From Paludibacteraceae bacterium (lineage in GTDB: Bacteria; Bacteroidota; Bacteroidia; Bacteroidales; Paludibacteraceae): a stretch of 64,000 nucleotides of DNA. Under the pieces are notes generated by a model that saw only the letters and a program-made list of their open reading frames with translations, was not told the DNA's origin and searched no databases. Where the stretch lies: the NCBI GenBank assembly GCA_017461505.1, contig JAFTXV010000007.1, positions 62,001 to 126,000 on the forward strand, written 5' to 3'. This document shows, one piece after another, positions 17,064-26,434 of this stretch. The position numbers were made by a program, and so were the translations under genes. Numbering within the stretch: the first letter of the stretch is position 1; every line of letters begins with the position of its first letter.

Positions 17064-18068
17064 TTGATAGGTAAACGTATTATATTTCTGCAAGCAGCCC
17101 ATACAGCTGTGGATGAGCGTGTACGCTATCATCAAGCACGCACATTAGAAGAATCTGGCCATACTGTGGAAGTTTATGGTCTAGATTCATTTTCAAGTTT
17201 TGCGTTGAAGCAAGCAGACATCTATATCGTTGACACCCCCAAGGCGCTATGGAAAGTGCGGCGCAATTCCGCACAGATTGTGTACGACATCACCGAATGG
17301 TATCCCTCGAAGAAGAATCTGCGCAATATCCGCTTTGGCAAGTGTATCAAGGCGTTTATATTATTGTTAGCAAATATTTGGGCAGGATGTAGAGCCAATG
17401 CATTTATCTTCGGCGAAGTGGATAAGGCGCGCCCATTTCGATTGTTATTCCCTAGAAAAAAGCACATATTTCTACCTTATTATCCCGACTTGCAATACAT
17501 CTCAGCCCGTACTCCAAGAATCATGGCGAAGGAATGCAGATTGCTATACGCAGGTCCACTCACCGCAGAGAAGGGCTGGTATCGTGTGTTGCAAACTGTA
17601 AAGGAGGTGGCATTACTAAGAACCGATTTACAGATTACATTAGACGTGATTACCCGAGATAGCATATCGTCCGATACGATGCCTGAGAATGTACATATTC
17701 ACTCCTACCCTTACATGCCTTTTGAGGAGTTTTGCCAGCAGATTACTAATTACGATATCTTCCTTGATTTGCGGGACAATGATTATGAGAACACTCGTTG
17801 TATGCCTATCAAGATATTCTATTATGCTGCATGCGGTAGACCCTCTATATACACTCGCTTGAGAGCGATCTCCAAGGGATTTCCAGAAGTGGAGCAATGT
17901 GCTACTCTTGTAGAAGATTCTACCGCAGCCGTGCACGCTATTCTGGAGTATATAGAAAATGCAGAACACTATGCTAAGCATTGCCAGAATGCACAACAAT
18001 TAGCACGCCATACGTATAATTGGGACAACATCAAAGACTCATTTCTCCAACTTATCGATGAACTTTAA
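17064..18068 (+). CDS. glycosyltransferase (GT-B, family 4-like)
   Basis: 334 residues; predicted cytoplasmic sugar transferase acting in surface-glycan assembly. The C-terminal half shows the GT-B donor domain: LLYAGPLTAEKGWYRVLQTVKEV, then PYMPFEEFCQQITNYDIFLDLRDND, and a CMPIKIFYYAACGRPSIYT segment with E near EVEQCATLV (the usual E-x7-E area is degenerate). The TTG start at 17064 is chosen because GKRIIFLQAAHTAVDERVRYH forms the first beta-strand and the upstream codons are repeat. It overlaps the next gene by 11 bp. Confidence 0.8.
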   Translation: MIGKRIIFLQAAHTAVDERVRYHQARTLEESGHTVEVYGLDSFSSFALKQADIYIVDTPKALWKVRRNSAQIVYDITEWYPSKKNLRNIRFGKCIKAFILLLANIWAGCRANAFIFGEVDKARPFRLLFPRKKHIFLPYYPDLQYISARTPRIMAKECRLLYAGPLTAEKGWYRVLQTVKEVALLRTDLQITLDVITRDSISSDTMPENVHIHSYPYMPFEEFCQQITNYDIFLDLRDNDYENTRCMPIKIFYYAACGRPSIYTRLRAISKGFPEVEQCATLVEDSTAAVHAILEYIENAEHYAKHCQNAQQLARHTYNWDNIKDSFLQLIDEL

Positions 18069-18867
18069 TCACATTATACTTACTCGATTCAACCTGCAAT
18101 ATGAATTAGGAAATAGCATACATCTTGAGCCTTCATGGCTTGAGGAACGATTTAGGCTATTTGAAGAATACTGTTTGCCTTCTATCATGGGGCAAAGTGA
18201 TATGCACTTTACGTGGATTATTCTAGCAAGCGATCAAACTGCCTCTGCATATAAGACTCGTTTGTCTAAGTATTCACAAACTTACTCTAATATCGTCATC
18301 GAATATTGCCCTTATACAGAGGATATCGTAGGGTTGTACAAACGTATTGGCGAGATGTACGTGAGGGATTGCGATTATCTATTGTCCACCCGAATTGATA
18401 GCGACGATATGTTGGCTCCACATTTCGTTCAAAGGTTGCAATCCTACATCCGTTCGCATCTTTCAGCAGAAGCTATTATCACCTTTTCGCACGGGATACA
18501 ATGGTTTGAGAAAGAAGCTATTGCCTATGCTATTTCGTATCCCCAGAACCACTTTTTGAGTTTTTTAGAAACGAGGGATAATATTCGTACCTGCTTAGGG
18601 ATTGACCACACAAAGGTGGAAAAGAAAGATATGATTCAATTAGAGGACAAATCGATGTGGTGTGAGATTGTGCATGGAACGAATATCTGTAATGGCTATT
18701 TCCCAAATTATCACTATTACATGGATATTAGCACCTGCCACTTCCCTATCCACACAAGCAGCAAACTAGTAAAGAGGGTGGTCTTTTTATGGCACAAATG
18801 CATTAATTTTCGTTGTCGTCAGCTCTGCCGTCATTTAACACGCTTATTTGCGCATCGTAGCGTTTAA
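18058..18867 (+). CDS. putative rhamnosyltransferase-family glycosyltransferase
   Basis: 269 residues. It opens with HIILTRFNLQYE and has WLEERFRLFEEYCLPSIMGQS and FTWIILASDQT, then LLSTRIDSDDML with the DSDD metal/donor motif, matching the 'putative rhamnosyl transferase' family as I know it. Sugar specificity is not proven. It overlaps the preceding glycosyltransferase by 11 bp (coupled) and the convergent flippase gene by 65 bp. Together these genes look like a small capsule or LPS decoration cluster. Confidence 0.78.
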   Translation: MNFNHIILTRFNLQYELGNSIHLEPSWLEERFRLFEEYCLPSIMGQSDMHFTWIILASDQTASAYKTRLSKYSQTYSNIVIEYCPYTEDIVGLYKRIGEMYVRDCDYLLSTRIDSDDMLAPHFVQRLQSYIRSHLSAEAIITFSHGIQWFEKEAIAYAISYPQNHFLSFLETRDNIRTCLGIDHTKVEKKDMIQLEDKSMWCEIVHGTNICNGYFPNYHYYMDISTCHFPIHTSSKLVKRVVFLWHKCINFRCRQLCRHLTRLFAHRSV

Positions 18868-20110
18868 CCAGACCTATTAGCCATATATATTGTGCGGTAA
18901 CAGCTACCGCTGTTCCTACGGAATAGCATAAAATCGCTACCGAAAAATCTGCTAGCACAATTCCAAGCACTACCCCCACTACGCGCAAGAATGCAGTAAA
19001 GAGTTCAAACCAGAACCCAACCTTCTGTTTCATAAAGATATCTGCTAAGAATCCAGTGCTTGCTGTTAAAATGCTACTCAATAGCCATGGTAACATCCAA
19101 CGTAAATAGGTGCTCGTCATATCCCATCCGTCGCCGAGGAAGAGTGTGGTTAACCAAGGCATAATGCAAAACAATGCCGCAAACACAGGCACTCCTACGA
19201 GTAATACACCCCATGTAAATCGTCGGAAGTAAGGGCCAATCGCGAGTTGTTTGTTCACTCGCTCGGTTGTATATTGATACAACACCTGATAAATAGAGCG
19301 CGACACCATATTTACAGGTATAAAACCAAGCAGCAACGCCATACTCCACCAGCCCACATACTGCGAGCCAAAATATGGCGTTAGGAGCAATACGGGTAAT
19401 TGCCCTGCTAACATATTAACAAAACTCCTAGGCAAGGAATATAATGGAAAATTCTTATAACGCTTCGCTACCCCAAGAATATCTTGAAAACAAAAAGTAT
19501 TACGTACTCCAGCCATTTTAATCTTACCGAATAAAGAAGTGCATAACGCCACTATTGGTGCTAAGACCACAGAGTAGATCATTCCACCAGTAAGTACACC
19601 TGCATAGCCAAATCCAATCTTTCCGCCCGATGACAAGATGCTTTGAGACAATTGATATGCACTGATCTTATCATAACGTCCACAGCGAATATACCAATAA
19701 TTCACGATATTCCACCCTCCCGATGCAAGAACCAAAATCGGCATCAACCAATAATATTTTGCTAGATCAGGTGTATTAAAAAGGCTCGCTATATCATTAG
19801 AGAATAGGACGCTTACTCCTGTAATCACAACTAGTAATAGCATCAAGCAAAGACATAATTGGATTATTTTTCGAGCGTCATTGTCTTCTTTTGGCAAAAC
19901 AATAGCATTATAATACTCGGCAGTAGAAAGAATGACCAACACACCGCTGATACTAAGGAACAGATTGAGCAAACCGAAATCTTCGGGCGCGTAGATGCGC
20001 GTTAAGATAGGGTATACCACTAACCCGATGACTTGCGCCACGACATTGGCAGAAAGCAATTTAGCGAAATTGCGCACTCCCGATGATTTTATCAAAGCCA
20101 GTATATCCAT
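18803..20110 (-). CDS. Wzx-type polysaccharide flippase
   Basis: 435 residues, inner-membrane MOP-superfamily flippase that moves lipid-linked sugars across the membrane. About 12 hydrophobic segments; N-terminal helix-plus-loop SSGVRNFAKLLSANVVAQVIGLVVYPILTRIYAPEDFG is typical for Wzx. The start at 20110 is chosen because upstream codons overlap the duplicated promoter boxes. Its 3' end overlaps the convergent glycosyltransferase by 65 bp, a long antisense overlap. Probable partner of the two adjacent glycosyltransferases although transcribed in the opposite direction. Confidence 0.88.
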   Translation of the reverse strand: MDILALIKSSGVRNFAKLLSANVVAQVIGLVVYPILTRIYAPEDFGLLNLFLSISGVLVILSTAEYYNAIVLPKEDNDARKIIQLCLCLMLLLVVITGVSVLFSNDIASLFNTPDLAKYYWLMPILVLASGGWNIVNYWYIRCGRYDKISAYQLSQSILSSGGKIGFGYAGVLTGGMIYSVVLAPIVALCTSLFGKIKMAGVRNTFCFQDILGVAKRYKNFPLYSLPRSFVNMLAGQLPVLLLTPYFGSQYVGWWSMALLLGFIPVNMVSRSIYQVLYQYTTERVNKQLAIGPYFRRFTWGVLLVGVPVFAALFCIMPWLTTLFLGDGWDMTSTYLRWMLPWLLSSILTASTGFLADIFMKQKVGFWFELFTAFLRVVGVVLGIVLADFSVAILCYSVGTAVAVTAQYIWLIGLVKRYDAQISVLNDGRADDNEN

Positions 20111-20118
20111 TTCGGCTG

Positions 20119-20146
20119 CAAAAGTACAACTTTTATCGCAAAAGTA
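20119..20146 (-). promoter_or_regulatory. duplicated -7 boxes upstream of wzx
   Basis: GCAAAAGTACAACTTTT occurs twice with a 20-bp period. On the minus strand this gives two TACTTTTG boxes (20119-20126 and 20139-20146). Neither has a clean TTTG at 20-nt spacing. The inner box predicts a start almost at the ATG; the outer one gives a short leader. Confidence 0.55.
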
Positions 20147-20186
20147 CAACTTTTTCATTAAAAAAATAATAATTTTAGCATGGATA

Positions 20187-20218
20187 TTTGGTCAATTAAA
20201 AAAAAAGCAGTAAATTTG
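20187..20218 (+). promoter_or_regulatory. tonB promoter
   Basis: TTTG (20187-20190), 20 nt, TAAATTTG (20211-20218). Predicted start near 20225; the leader of about 50 nt contains the hairpin GGAT-GTGTAT-ATCC. Confidence 0.7.
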
Positions 20219-20276
20219 CACGCTGAAAGGATGTGTATATCCTGCTACAGACGACTGAATTTTAAATTTAATCTAT

Positions 20277-20957
20277 ATGCAACTGAAAAAATCACCTAAC
20301 GCGAGCTTAGAGGACAAGAAATTGACCTATGTGCTCATTGGTCTTGTGCTTGTATTGAGCATCTGCTATGTCGCTTTTGAGTGGACAGAAAAAGAAGTGA
20401 CCAAGTATGAAGTAACCGACACCGACTTCTTCTTTGAAGAGGAAATTGACATTCAACAAACCACCCAAGAGACTCCTCCTCCACCTCCACCACCAGCCGT
20501 TCAAGAAGTAGAGGTACTGAACGTAGTGGAAGATGACGTAGAGACTGAGACTATTGAGATCAACACTGAGGATGATAAAGACGTGGAAGTGGTGATTGCT
20601 CCTCCAGTAGAGGCTCCAGTAGAGGAAGAAGAGGAAGAGGTCGTCTTTATGGTTGTAGAGACAATGCCAGAATTCCCAGGCGGTCAGCAAGCATTGTTCA
20701 AGTATTTGGGTGAGAATGTAAAGTACCCTGTGATTGCTCAAGAGAATGGTATTCAAGGTCGCGTAATTTGCCAATTTGTGGTAAACAAAGATGGTAGTAT
20801 CGTGGACGTAGTAGTGGTACGTTCTTCAGGTGAGCCATCTTTGGATAAAGAGGCACTTCGCGTGATTAACTCAATGCCAAAATGGAAACCAGGTAAGCAA
20901 CGTGGTAAACCAGTACGCGTGAAATACACCGTGCCTGTAAACTTCCGTTTGCAATAA
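20277..20957 (+). CDS. tonB: energy transducer TonB
   Basis: 226 residues. One membrane anchor (YVLIGLVLVLSICYVAF, 19-35), a periplasmic stretch of acidic and proline-rich sequence (PPPPPPP near 65, then EEEEEE), and a C-terminal TonB domain (PEFPGGQQALFKYLGENVKYP... SLDKEALRVINSMPKWKPGKQ... YTVPVNFRLQ). It couples the proton motive force to outer-membrane receptors; a TonB-dependent receptor gene lies 2 kb away. The FPGG and MPKWKPGK motifs are typical of Bacteroidota TonB. No exbB/exbD is nearby. recG follows after 18 bp. Confidence 0.93.
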   Translation: MQLKKSPNASLEDKKLTYVLIGLVLVLSICYVAFEWTEKEVTKYEVTDTDFFFEEEIDIQQTTQETPPPPPPPAVQEVEVLNVVEDDVETETIEINTEDDKDVEVVIAPPVEAPVEEEEEEVVFMVVETMPEFPGGQQALFKYLGENVKYPVIAQENGIQGRVICQFVVNKDGSIVDVVVVRSSGEPSLDKEALRVINSMPKWKPGKQRGKPVRVKYTVPVNFRLQ

Positions 20958-20975
20958 TAATCGCTTTTTCTTGAG

Positions 20976-23063
20976 ATGGATTTATCCATCCAAAATATAG
21001 AATTCTGTAAGGGTGTCGGCGCTAAGCGTGCCGACATTCTTCGTAAAGAGCTCGGTGTGAAATCTGCGCTCGATATGTTGTATCAATTTCCGTATAAGTA
21101 TATCGACCGTAGTCGGTTTTATTTCATCCACGAGATTGATGACGAAGATACGTATGTGCAGATTATCGGTCATATCACAGAATGGCATACGGTAGGTATA
21201 GGTGCCGCCGCACGTCTATCAGCCACCTTTACGGATGGTCGACATACGATAGAATTGGTATGGTTTAAGGGGATCAAATACTTAAAATTAGAGCGCGGTG
21301 TGCAGTATTTGCTTTTTGGCAAGCCTTCTCGCTTTAATCACCAGTATAACTTTGTCCATCCAGAGTTGACACCAATGGCAAAAGTCAAGCCCGAGATGAC
21401 GCAAGGCCTAGAGCCCTACTACAACACTACAGAAGGGATGAAGCGGGCTGGGCTCAACTCGAAAGCAATACGTAACATCACGGCAGAGTTGGTGCCACAG
21501 TTGCGACACTACGGTGTGCGTGAGACATTGGGGATTGATTTGATAGAGCAGCAACATCTTATGTCACTGAGCGAAGCATTGGCAAACATACATTTTCCGA
21601 AAGATTATGTAGCCATGCAGAAAGCCCGCGAGCGGTTGAAATTTGAAGAGTTGTTTTACATTCAATTGCAAATTCTCCGTCAGATGAAACGCCGCGAGCA
21701 GAATGATGGTTTTCGCATGCCTATTGTGGGAAAAGCGTTTCATGCTCAATACAATACCCTACCCTATGATCTGACTAATGCTCAAAAGCGTGTTCTTCGA
21801 GAGATACAAACCGACTTGAAGTCTGGGCGACAGATGAATCGTCTGCTGCAAGGTGATGTAGGCAGCGGAAAGACAATTGTGGCATTGCTGACTGCGTTGC
21901 TTGCTGTGGATAATGGTTATCAGGCTTGTATCATGGCACCAACCGAGATACTAGCTAATCAACATTATGAGACCATTCGCGGTTTGCTAGGCGATTTGGA
22001 TGTTAATTGCCAGTTATTGACAGGAAGTACCACCGCTAAACAGCGTCAGCCATTGCACGAACAACTGCGTAATGGAGAAATCAATATCTTAGTTGGCACA
22101 CATGCACTGATAGAGAAAGAGGTGCAGTTTGCAAATCTCGGATTGTGTATCATTGATGAGCAACACCGCTTTGGTGTAGCACAGCGTGCTAAACTATGGG
22201 AGAAGAATGTACGTCCTCCCCACGTATTAGTGATGACAGCTACTCCTATCCCACGCACCTTGGCCATGACTGTATATGGAGACTTGCATGTGAGTATCAT
22301 TGATGAGTTGCCTCCAGGCAGAAAGCCTGTACATACACTGCATTATAATATTGAGCGGCGAGCGACAATCCATCAGTTTATCACTCAGCAGATTGACGCT
22401 GGTAGGCAAGTGTATGTAGTATATCCTCTGATTCAAGAGAACGAGAATTTGGATCTGCAAGACTTACAGAATGGTTATAATCGTCTGTGCGAGACATTCC
22501 CCAACTACCGTATTTCGATGGTACATGGACAGATGCGTGCGAAAGATAAGGATGAACAGATGCAACGCTTTGCACGAGGTGAAACACAAATTCTTGTGGC
22601 GACGACGGTAATAGAAGTGGGGGTAAACGTGCCCAATGCTAGTGTGATGATCATTGAGAATGCCGAGCGTTTTGGATTGAGCCAGTTGCATCAATTGCGT
22701 GGACGTGTAGGTCGTGGTGCAGAGCAAAGTTATTGTCTGCTACTGACTAAGTTGGAGATTAGCAAAGACACACGCAAGCGTATGGATATCATGGTGGCTA
22801 CGAATGATGGTTTTCGCATTGCGGAAGCTGATTTGCAATTGCGTGGTCCAGGCGATTTGGAAGGCACTCAGCAATCAGGATTGCCATTTGACTTGCGTAT
22901 TGCGAGCCTTACGCATGATGGTCAGATATTGGATTTAGCTCGCCAAGCAGCCATGAGCATCTTGGATGCCGATCCTCTATTAGAGGAGATGCATAACCGC
23001 ATATACAAACAACGGCTCGACACGTTGCGTCAAACCGTTGTTAATTGGGGGGAGATATCTTAG
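20976..23063 (+). CDS. recG: ATP-dependent DNA helicase RecG
   Basis: 695 residues; branch-migrates Holliday junctions and stalled forks. Wedge/OB domain in the first 200 residues (KGVGAKRADILRKELGV, FGKPSRFNHQYNFVHPE), then Walker A QGDVGSGKT near 290, DEEx-type box IIDEQHRFG, MTATPIPRTLAMT, and the RecG-specific C-terminal LQLRGPGDLEGTQQSG. Complete. Transcribed with tonB; converges on the TonB-dependent receptor 34 bp downstream. Confidence 0.97.
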   Translation: MDLSIQNIEFCKGVGAKRADILRKELGVKSALDMLYQFPYKYIDRSRFYFIHEIDDEDTYVQIIGHITEWHTVGIGAAARLSATFTDGRHTIELVWFKGIKYLKLERGVQYLLFGKPSRFNHQYNFVHPELTPMAKVKPEMTQGLEPYYNTTEGMKRAGLNSKAIRNITAELVPQLRHYGVRETLGIDLIEQQHLMSLSEALANIHFPKDYVAMQKARERLKFEELFYIQLQILRQMKRREQNDGFRMPIVGKAFHAQYNTLPYDLTNAQKRVLREIQTDLKSGRQMNRLLQGDVGSGKTIVALLTALLAVDNGYQACIMAPTEILANQHYETIRGLLGDLDVNCQLLTGSTTAKQRQPLHEQLRNGEINILVGTHALIEKEVQFANLGLCIIDEQHRFGVAQRAKLWEKNVRPPHVLVMTATPIPRTLAMTVYGDLHVSIIDELPPGRKPVHTLHYNIERRATIHQFITQQIDAGRQVYVVYPLIQENENLDLQDLQNGYNRLCETFPNYRISMVHGQMRAKDKDEQMQRFARGETQILVATTVIEVGVNVPNASVMIIENAERFGLSQLHQLRGRVGRGAEQSYCLLLTKLEISKDTRKRMDIMVATNDGFRIAEADLQLRGPGDLEGTQQSGLPFDLRIASLTHDGQILDLARQAAMSILDADPLLEEMHNRIYKQRLDTLRQTVVNWGEIS

Positions 23064-23097
23064 TCCTTGAATCGGGAGTCGGGAGTCACGACGCCGA

Positions 23098-26001
23098 TCA
23101 TCTCGGTGGACCCATTGGTGGACGACCACCTGACTCATACATCTGCTGTTGCCATGCGGCAGCACCAGTGGCCTTCAAACTACCCATACGATTGAGTTTG
23201 TAGGTGTAGGTGAGCATAAAATAAGTAGGCAGGGTATTGAATTTCTGATAACTCACACTAGTTTCATTGACGGTTTGCACGATATTCTTCTTGTCGTTGA
23301 GCAAATCATAGACTTTGAGAGTAAGAGTAGAATTCGCCCATGTCTTGTCAATAGAGAAATTCCAAATCAATTCATTCACATCGGTCAATCCCTCGTAGCC
23401 ATGGCGTGAGGTATATGCGATGTCAGTAGCTATATTCCAAGACTTTGGCAAGTGGAAAGTAACGTCACCCGAGATAATCCAATCACCTATATGACTGACA
23501 TTCTTTTTATTCAGCGAGTTATGGGTTAAGGAATAGACATTGGTATTCTTGATGCCTATATCCACAATCTCGTGCGTAAAGCGCAAAGTCAAATCACTAG
23601 TCATACGGAAATTGCCTGTTTTAGAAGGATCACCCAAAGGCAATTGATCCGCAGCAATCAATTGTGCAATTGCATCTGCATCCTGTTCGCGCAGTACATA
23701 TGCTACGCGTTGATTATAACTCACGGCTGTACGTGAATGAAATTGGAACATCTTTTTGCAGAATGGGGTATTCGACATAAAATGTGCTCCCACATTCCAT
23801 GGCACCATATCTGCATTCACAGTTTGGAGATATCGTTTGCCTGTTTGATCATAGATGGTATTATTGGTCAGTGCATCTTGTGTGAGGTTGGCATTCATAC
23901 CCACCATCATGCTGGAGAACTTCTCCTGATTGAACTTCGAATACATCGCAAAGATATTGTGGCTGAAAGCTGGGTTCAGTCCCAAGTTACCCACTGTTTC
24001 GTTCATTGCATCGGAGTTGTTACGCACGGGCTCCATCTGCTGGATAGTAGGTTGGTTGACACGGCCACGGTAGACTATACGGGCGAACTCCTTTTGTCCG
24101 AACTTATAGCGAAAGCGCACATTTGGCGACCAATTCCATCTATTATATAAGGTATCGCGCGCGAGTACTCCTCCATAGTAGGTTTGTGAATAAGTTTGTG
24201 TTGCTAACACACGTGCACCCGCAGTAAGGTCAATCTTCTCGCTTACCCAGCGGTAGTTGAGTTCGAGTTGCTCGGTGTACATATTGTTGTTGAGTTGATT
24301 GGAATAGGTATTATCATATTGATAATCACCCGTGATAGAGTCCATGGAGTATTGGTCTTTCACCGAATTGCGATTATTGCCCGAGAGTGAAAGTACGGTT
24401 TCAAGGAAATGGTTCTTGCCATAGATAGGTTCCACATACGAAGTTCTGAGCGAGTAACTCATCGTATTATTACCTGAGAGGGTGTATTGATCCACCAATG
24501 CGCTATTAGTTATTCTATCCCAGGCGTAGGTATCGGTTTCACCTTTTGTATTCTTAAAGCTAACATCTGCACGCATGGTAAGTGCACGTCCAGGTTTTAG
24601 GAACTTACGATTATAAATCGCACGAATAGAAGCACTTATCTCCTCTTGTAGGCTAGTCTGATTTTGGTAACCATCATTGATTCGTACAGAATCTCGATCA
24701 TAGGTATAATCGTTGGTTTGTGTGGAGTTAGAATTGTTATAACTAATCTGTGGACGAAGAATAATTTTGTTCATCGAGTCAATTTGATACTCCATTTCTA
24801 AACGCATTTGTGCATCCCACGAGCGGGTAAGTTTATTTGTTGAGTCGCGGTCAATATAGGTAGCCTCTTCGCTATAACTATCTCGCTGTGAGATGGTTCT
24901 AGTATCATTGGTAGAATGATTAAGTGTAGCATCACCACCTAAAAGGAGTGATGTTTTATCGTCTTTCTTATCCAATTTGCTTGTAAGGTCGATATTAGTG
25001 TTTACGCCTAAGTTTTCGGAAGCTGTAACGCCAGCATTCTGCCCTCCAAACCAACCGCGTCCGCGACGAGAGCGAATCTCGTTGGTATTGTTGGCGCCAC
25101 CCACAATCGTTGTTTGGCTTTCGCCTAAAAGTAAGTTCGTGAAGATGTTGGCATTATAGCGGAAGTCATTTTCAAAGAAATGCTTCGTTTGTGCAGAAGG
25201 TGTTGCACCATATGCAGGATTGGCATAATCAAACCAACCTCCGTTATCCGTTACCATATCCGCACCCAGAGCACCAGAGTAATTACCAAAGATACCTTTC
25301 TTGCGATTTTTCTTGAGACTGAGATTGATGATTCGTTCTCCTTCGTCGTCCTCAAAACCAGTGAGTTTCGCCATATCACTCTTCTCGTCAATCACTTGGA
25401 TCTTCTCTATCATATCCGCAGGAATGTTCTTTGTGGCAGTTTGTACGTCATCACCAAAGAACTTCTTGCCATCAATACGCACGGCTTTTATCTCCTCACC
25501 ATTGATGGTAACATTACCTTCTTTATCCACCTCCACGCCGTTCATTTTTTTGAGAAGTTCCTCTACCGTAGCCGTTTCAGAGACTTGGTATGCAGCAGTA
25601 TTGTACTCGATAGTGTCTCCTTTGACGGTCATTTCGGCAGCCTTACCTTGCACACTGACTTCTGCCAACTCTTGCACCTGTTCGACAAGACGAATAGCAG
25701 GTATATCAATGTCGGAATTTTTCATTTCGATCCATTGAGAATGTTCATTATATCCTATGGATGAAACGATTAGACGATATTTTCCTTCACGAATATTGCT
25801 AAGAATAAAGAGTCCATCGTAGTAGGTTTGTGCGCCTTGTACAAGTGTAGAATCAGTACCATTATAAGTAAATAGGCGGACAGTAGCCATCTCAATGGGC
25901 TGTCCATCTGTTTTTGAGAGGATGGTACCCGACACTGTTTTTTGCGCCATCATAGCTACAGCAAAGCTCAATAACAGCACTATTATTCCTAACTTTTTCA
26001 T
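23098..26001 (-). CDS. TonB-dependent receptor, OMP beta-barrel family
   Basis: 967 residues. Signal peptide KKLGIIVLLLSFAVAMMA; a carboxypeptidase-regulatory-like domain (KTVSGTILSKTDGQPIEMATVRLF... GKYRLIVSSIGY, about 22-110); a plug domain (TVEELLKKMNGVEVDKEGNVTINGEEIKAVRIDGKKFFGDD, about 145-190); then a long barrel ending near residue 945. The C-terminal PPMGPPR tail is Gly/Pro-rich, as in the outer-membrane beta-barrel family with peptide- or siderophore-type cargo. No SusD partner is present, so cargo is unknown. Its leader carries the 11-bp repeat array. Confidence 0.9.
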   Translation of the reverse strand: MKKLGIIVLLLSFAVAMMAQKTVSGTILSKTDGQPIEMATVRLFTYNGTDSTLVQGAQTYYDGLFILSNIREGKYRLIVSSIGYNEHSQWIEMKNSDIDIPAIRLVEQVQELAEVSVQGKAAEMTVKGDTIEYNTAAYQVSETATVEELLKKMNGVEVDKEGNVTINGEEIKAVRIDGKKFFGDDVQTATKNIPADMIEKIQVIDEKSDMAKLTGFEDDEGERIINLSLKKNRKKGIFGNYSGALGADMVTDNGGWFDYANPAYGATPSAQTKHFFENDFRYNANIFTNLLLGESQTTIVGGANNTNEIRSRRGRGWFGGQNAGVTASENLGVNTNIDLTSKLDKKDDKTSLLLGGDATLNHSTNDTRTISQRDSYSEEATYIDRDSTNKLTRSWDAQMRLEMEYQIDSMNKIILRPQISYNNSNSTQTNDYTYDRDSVRINDGYQNQTSLQEEISASIRAIYNRKFLKPGRALTMRADVSFKNTKGETDTYAWDRITNSALVDQYTLSGNNTMSYSLRTSYVEPIYGKNHFLETVLSLSGNNRNSVKDQYSMDSITGDYQYDNTYSNQLNNNMYTEQLELNYRWVSEKIDLTAGARVLATQTYSQTYYGGVLARDTLYNRWNWSPNVRFRYKFGQKEFARIVYRGRVNQPTIQQMEPVRNNSDAMNETVGNLGLNPAFSHNIFAMYSKFNQEKFSSMMVGMNANLTQDALTNNTIYDQTGKRYLQTVNADMVPWNVGAHFMSNTPFCKKMFQFHSRTAVSYNQRVAYVLREQDADAIAQLIAADQLPLGDPSKTGNFRMTSDLTLRFTHEIVDIGIKNTNVYSLTHNSLNKKNVSHIGDWIISGDVTFHLPKSWNIATDIAYTSRHGYEGLTDVNELIWNFSIDKTWANSTLTLKVYDLLNDKKNIVQTVNETSVSYQKFNTLPTYFMLTYTYKLNRMGSLKATGAAAWQQQMYESGGRPPMGPPR

Positions 26002-26086
26002 TTTTTTCTAATTTTTGCTATTCTATAGCACCCCAAAAAGTATGCCACAAGAGTTATAAGCTCTTAAAGTTATAGTCATGGTTGCA

Positions 26087-26259
26087 CAAAAGTAGTTTAA
26101 TTACATACCAATCACTAACTAATAACTAACTAATCACTAACTAATCACTAACTAATCACTAAGTATTGGTAAGTAATCAGTATGATAAACAAAGGTAGTA
26201 CGGTAAGTGATAGGCACAAATTAGGTGCAAAAGTAATATATTTTGAATACATATACAAG
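26087..26259 (-). promoter_or_regulatory. two candidate promoters of the TonB-dependent receptor flanking a repeat array
   Basis: Distal: TACTTTTG at 26228-26235 with CTTG (26256-26259) 20 nt upstream on the minus strand. Proximal: TACTTTTG at 26087-26094 without a clear -33 box. The 11-bp array (26110-26164) lies between them, inside the leader of the distal transcript. The 393-bp gap between this gene and the hpt promoter holds no coding sequence that I can see. Confidence 0.5.
26110..26164. repeat. 11-bp tandem repeat AATCACTAACT, five units
   Basis: Units AATCACTAACT, AATAACTAACT, AATCACTAACT, AATCACTAACT and AATCACTAAGT run without gaps. The same 11-mer family appears at 44685-44761 and 55795-55827, always upstream of a minus-strand gene. 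Confidence 0.95.
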
Positions 26260-26347
26260 TTTTTCGTCGAAAATCCCAACTATTTGGGATAATAATTAAG
26301 AAATGTAGGAGATAGTCTTTAGAATTGAATATATTTTTTGTTTGTAT

Positions 26348-26379
26348 TTTGCATATATCAAAAAAAAGTTGTAATTTTG
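26348..26379 (+). promoter_or_regulatory. hpt promoter
   Basis: TTTG (26348-26351), 20 nt, TAATTTTG (26372-26379); start near 26386, leader about 50 nt. Confidence 0.75.
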
Positions 26380-26434
26380 TAGCGAATTTGGGAAATTGTG
26401 TACAATATTCATTTTTCTACATTTATTTGTCGTT

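Noticed and set aside
25180-25764. 194-codon ORF antisense to the TonB-dependent receptor
   Set aside because: The opposite strand carries a clear plug-domain gene; the antisense product has no family features.
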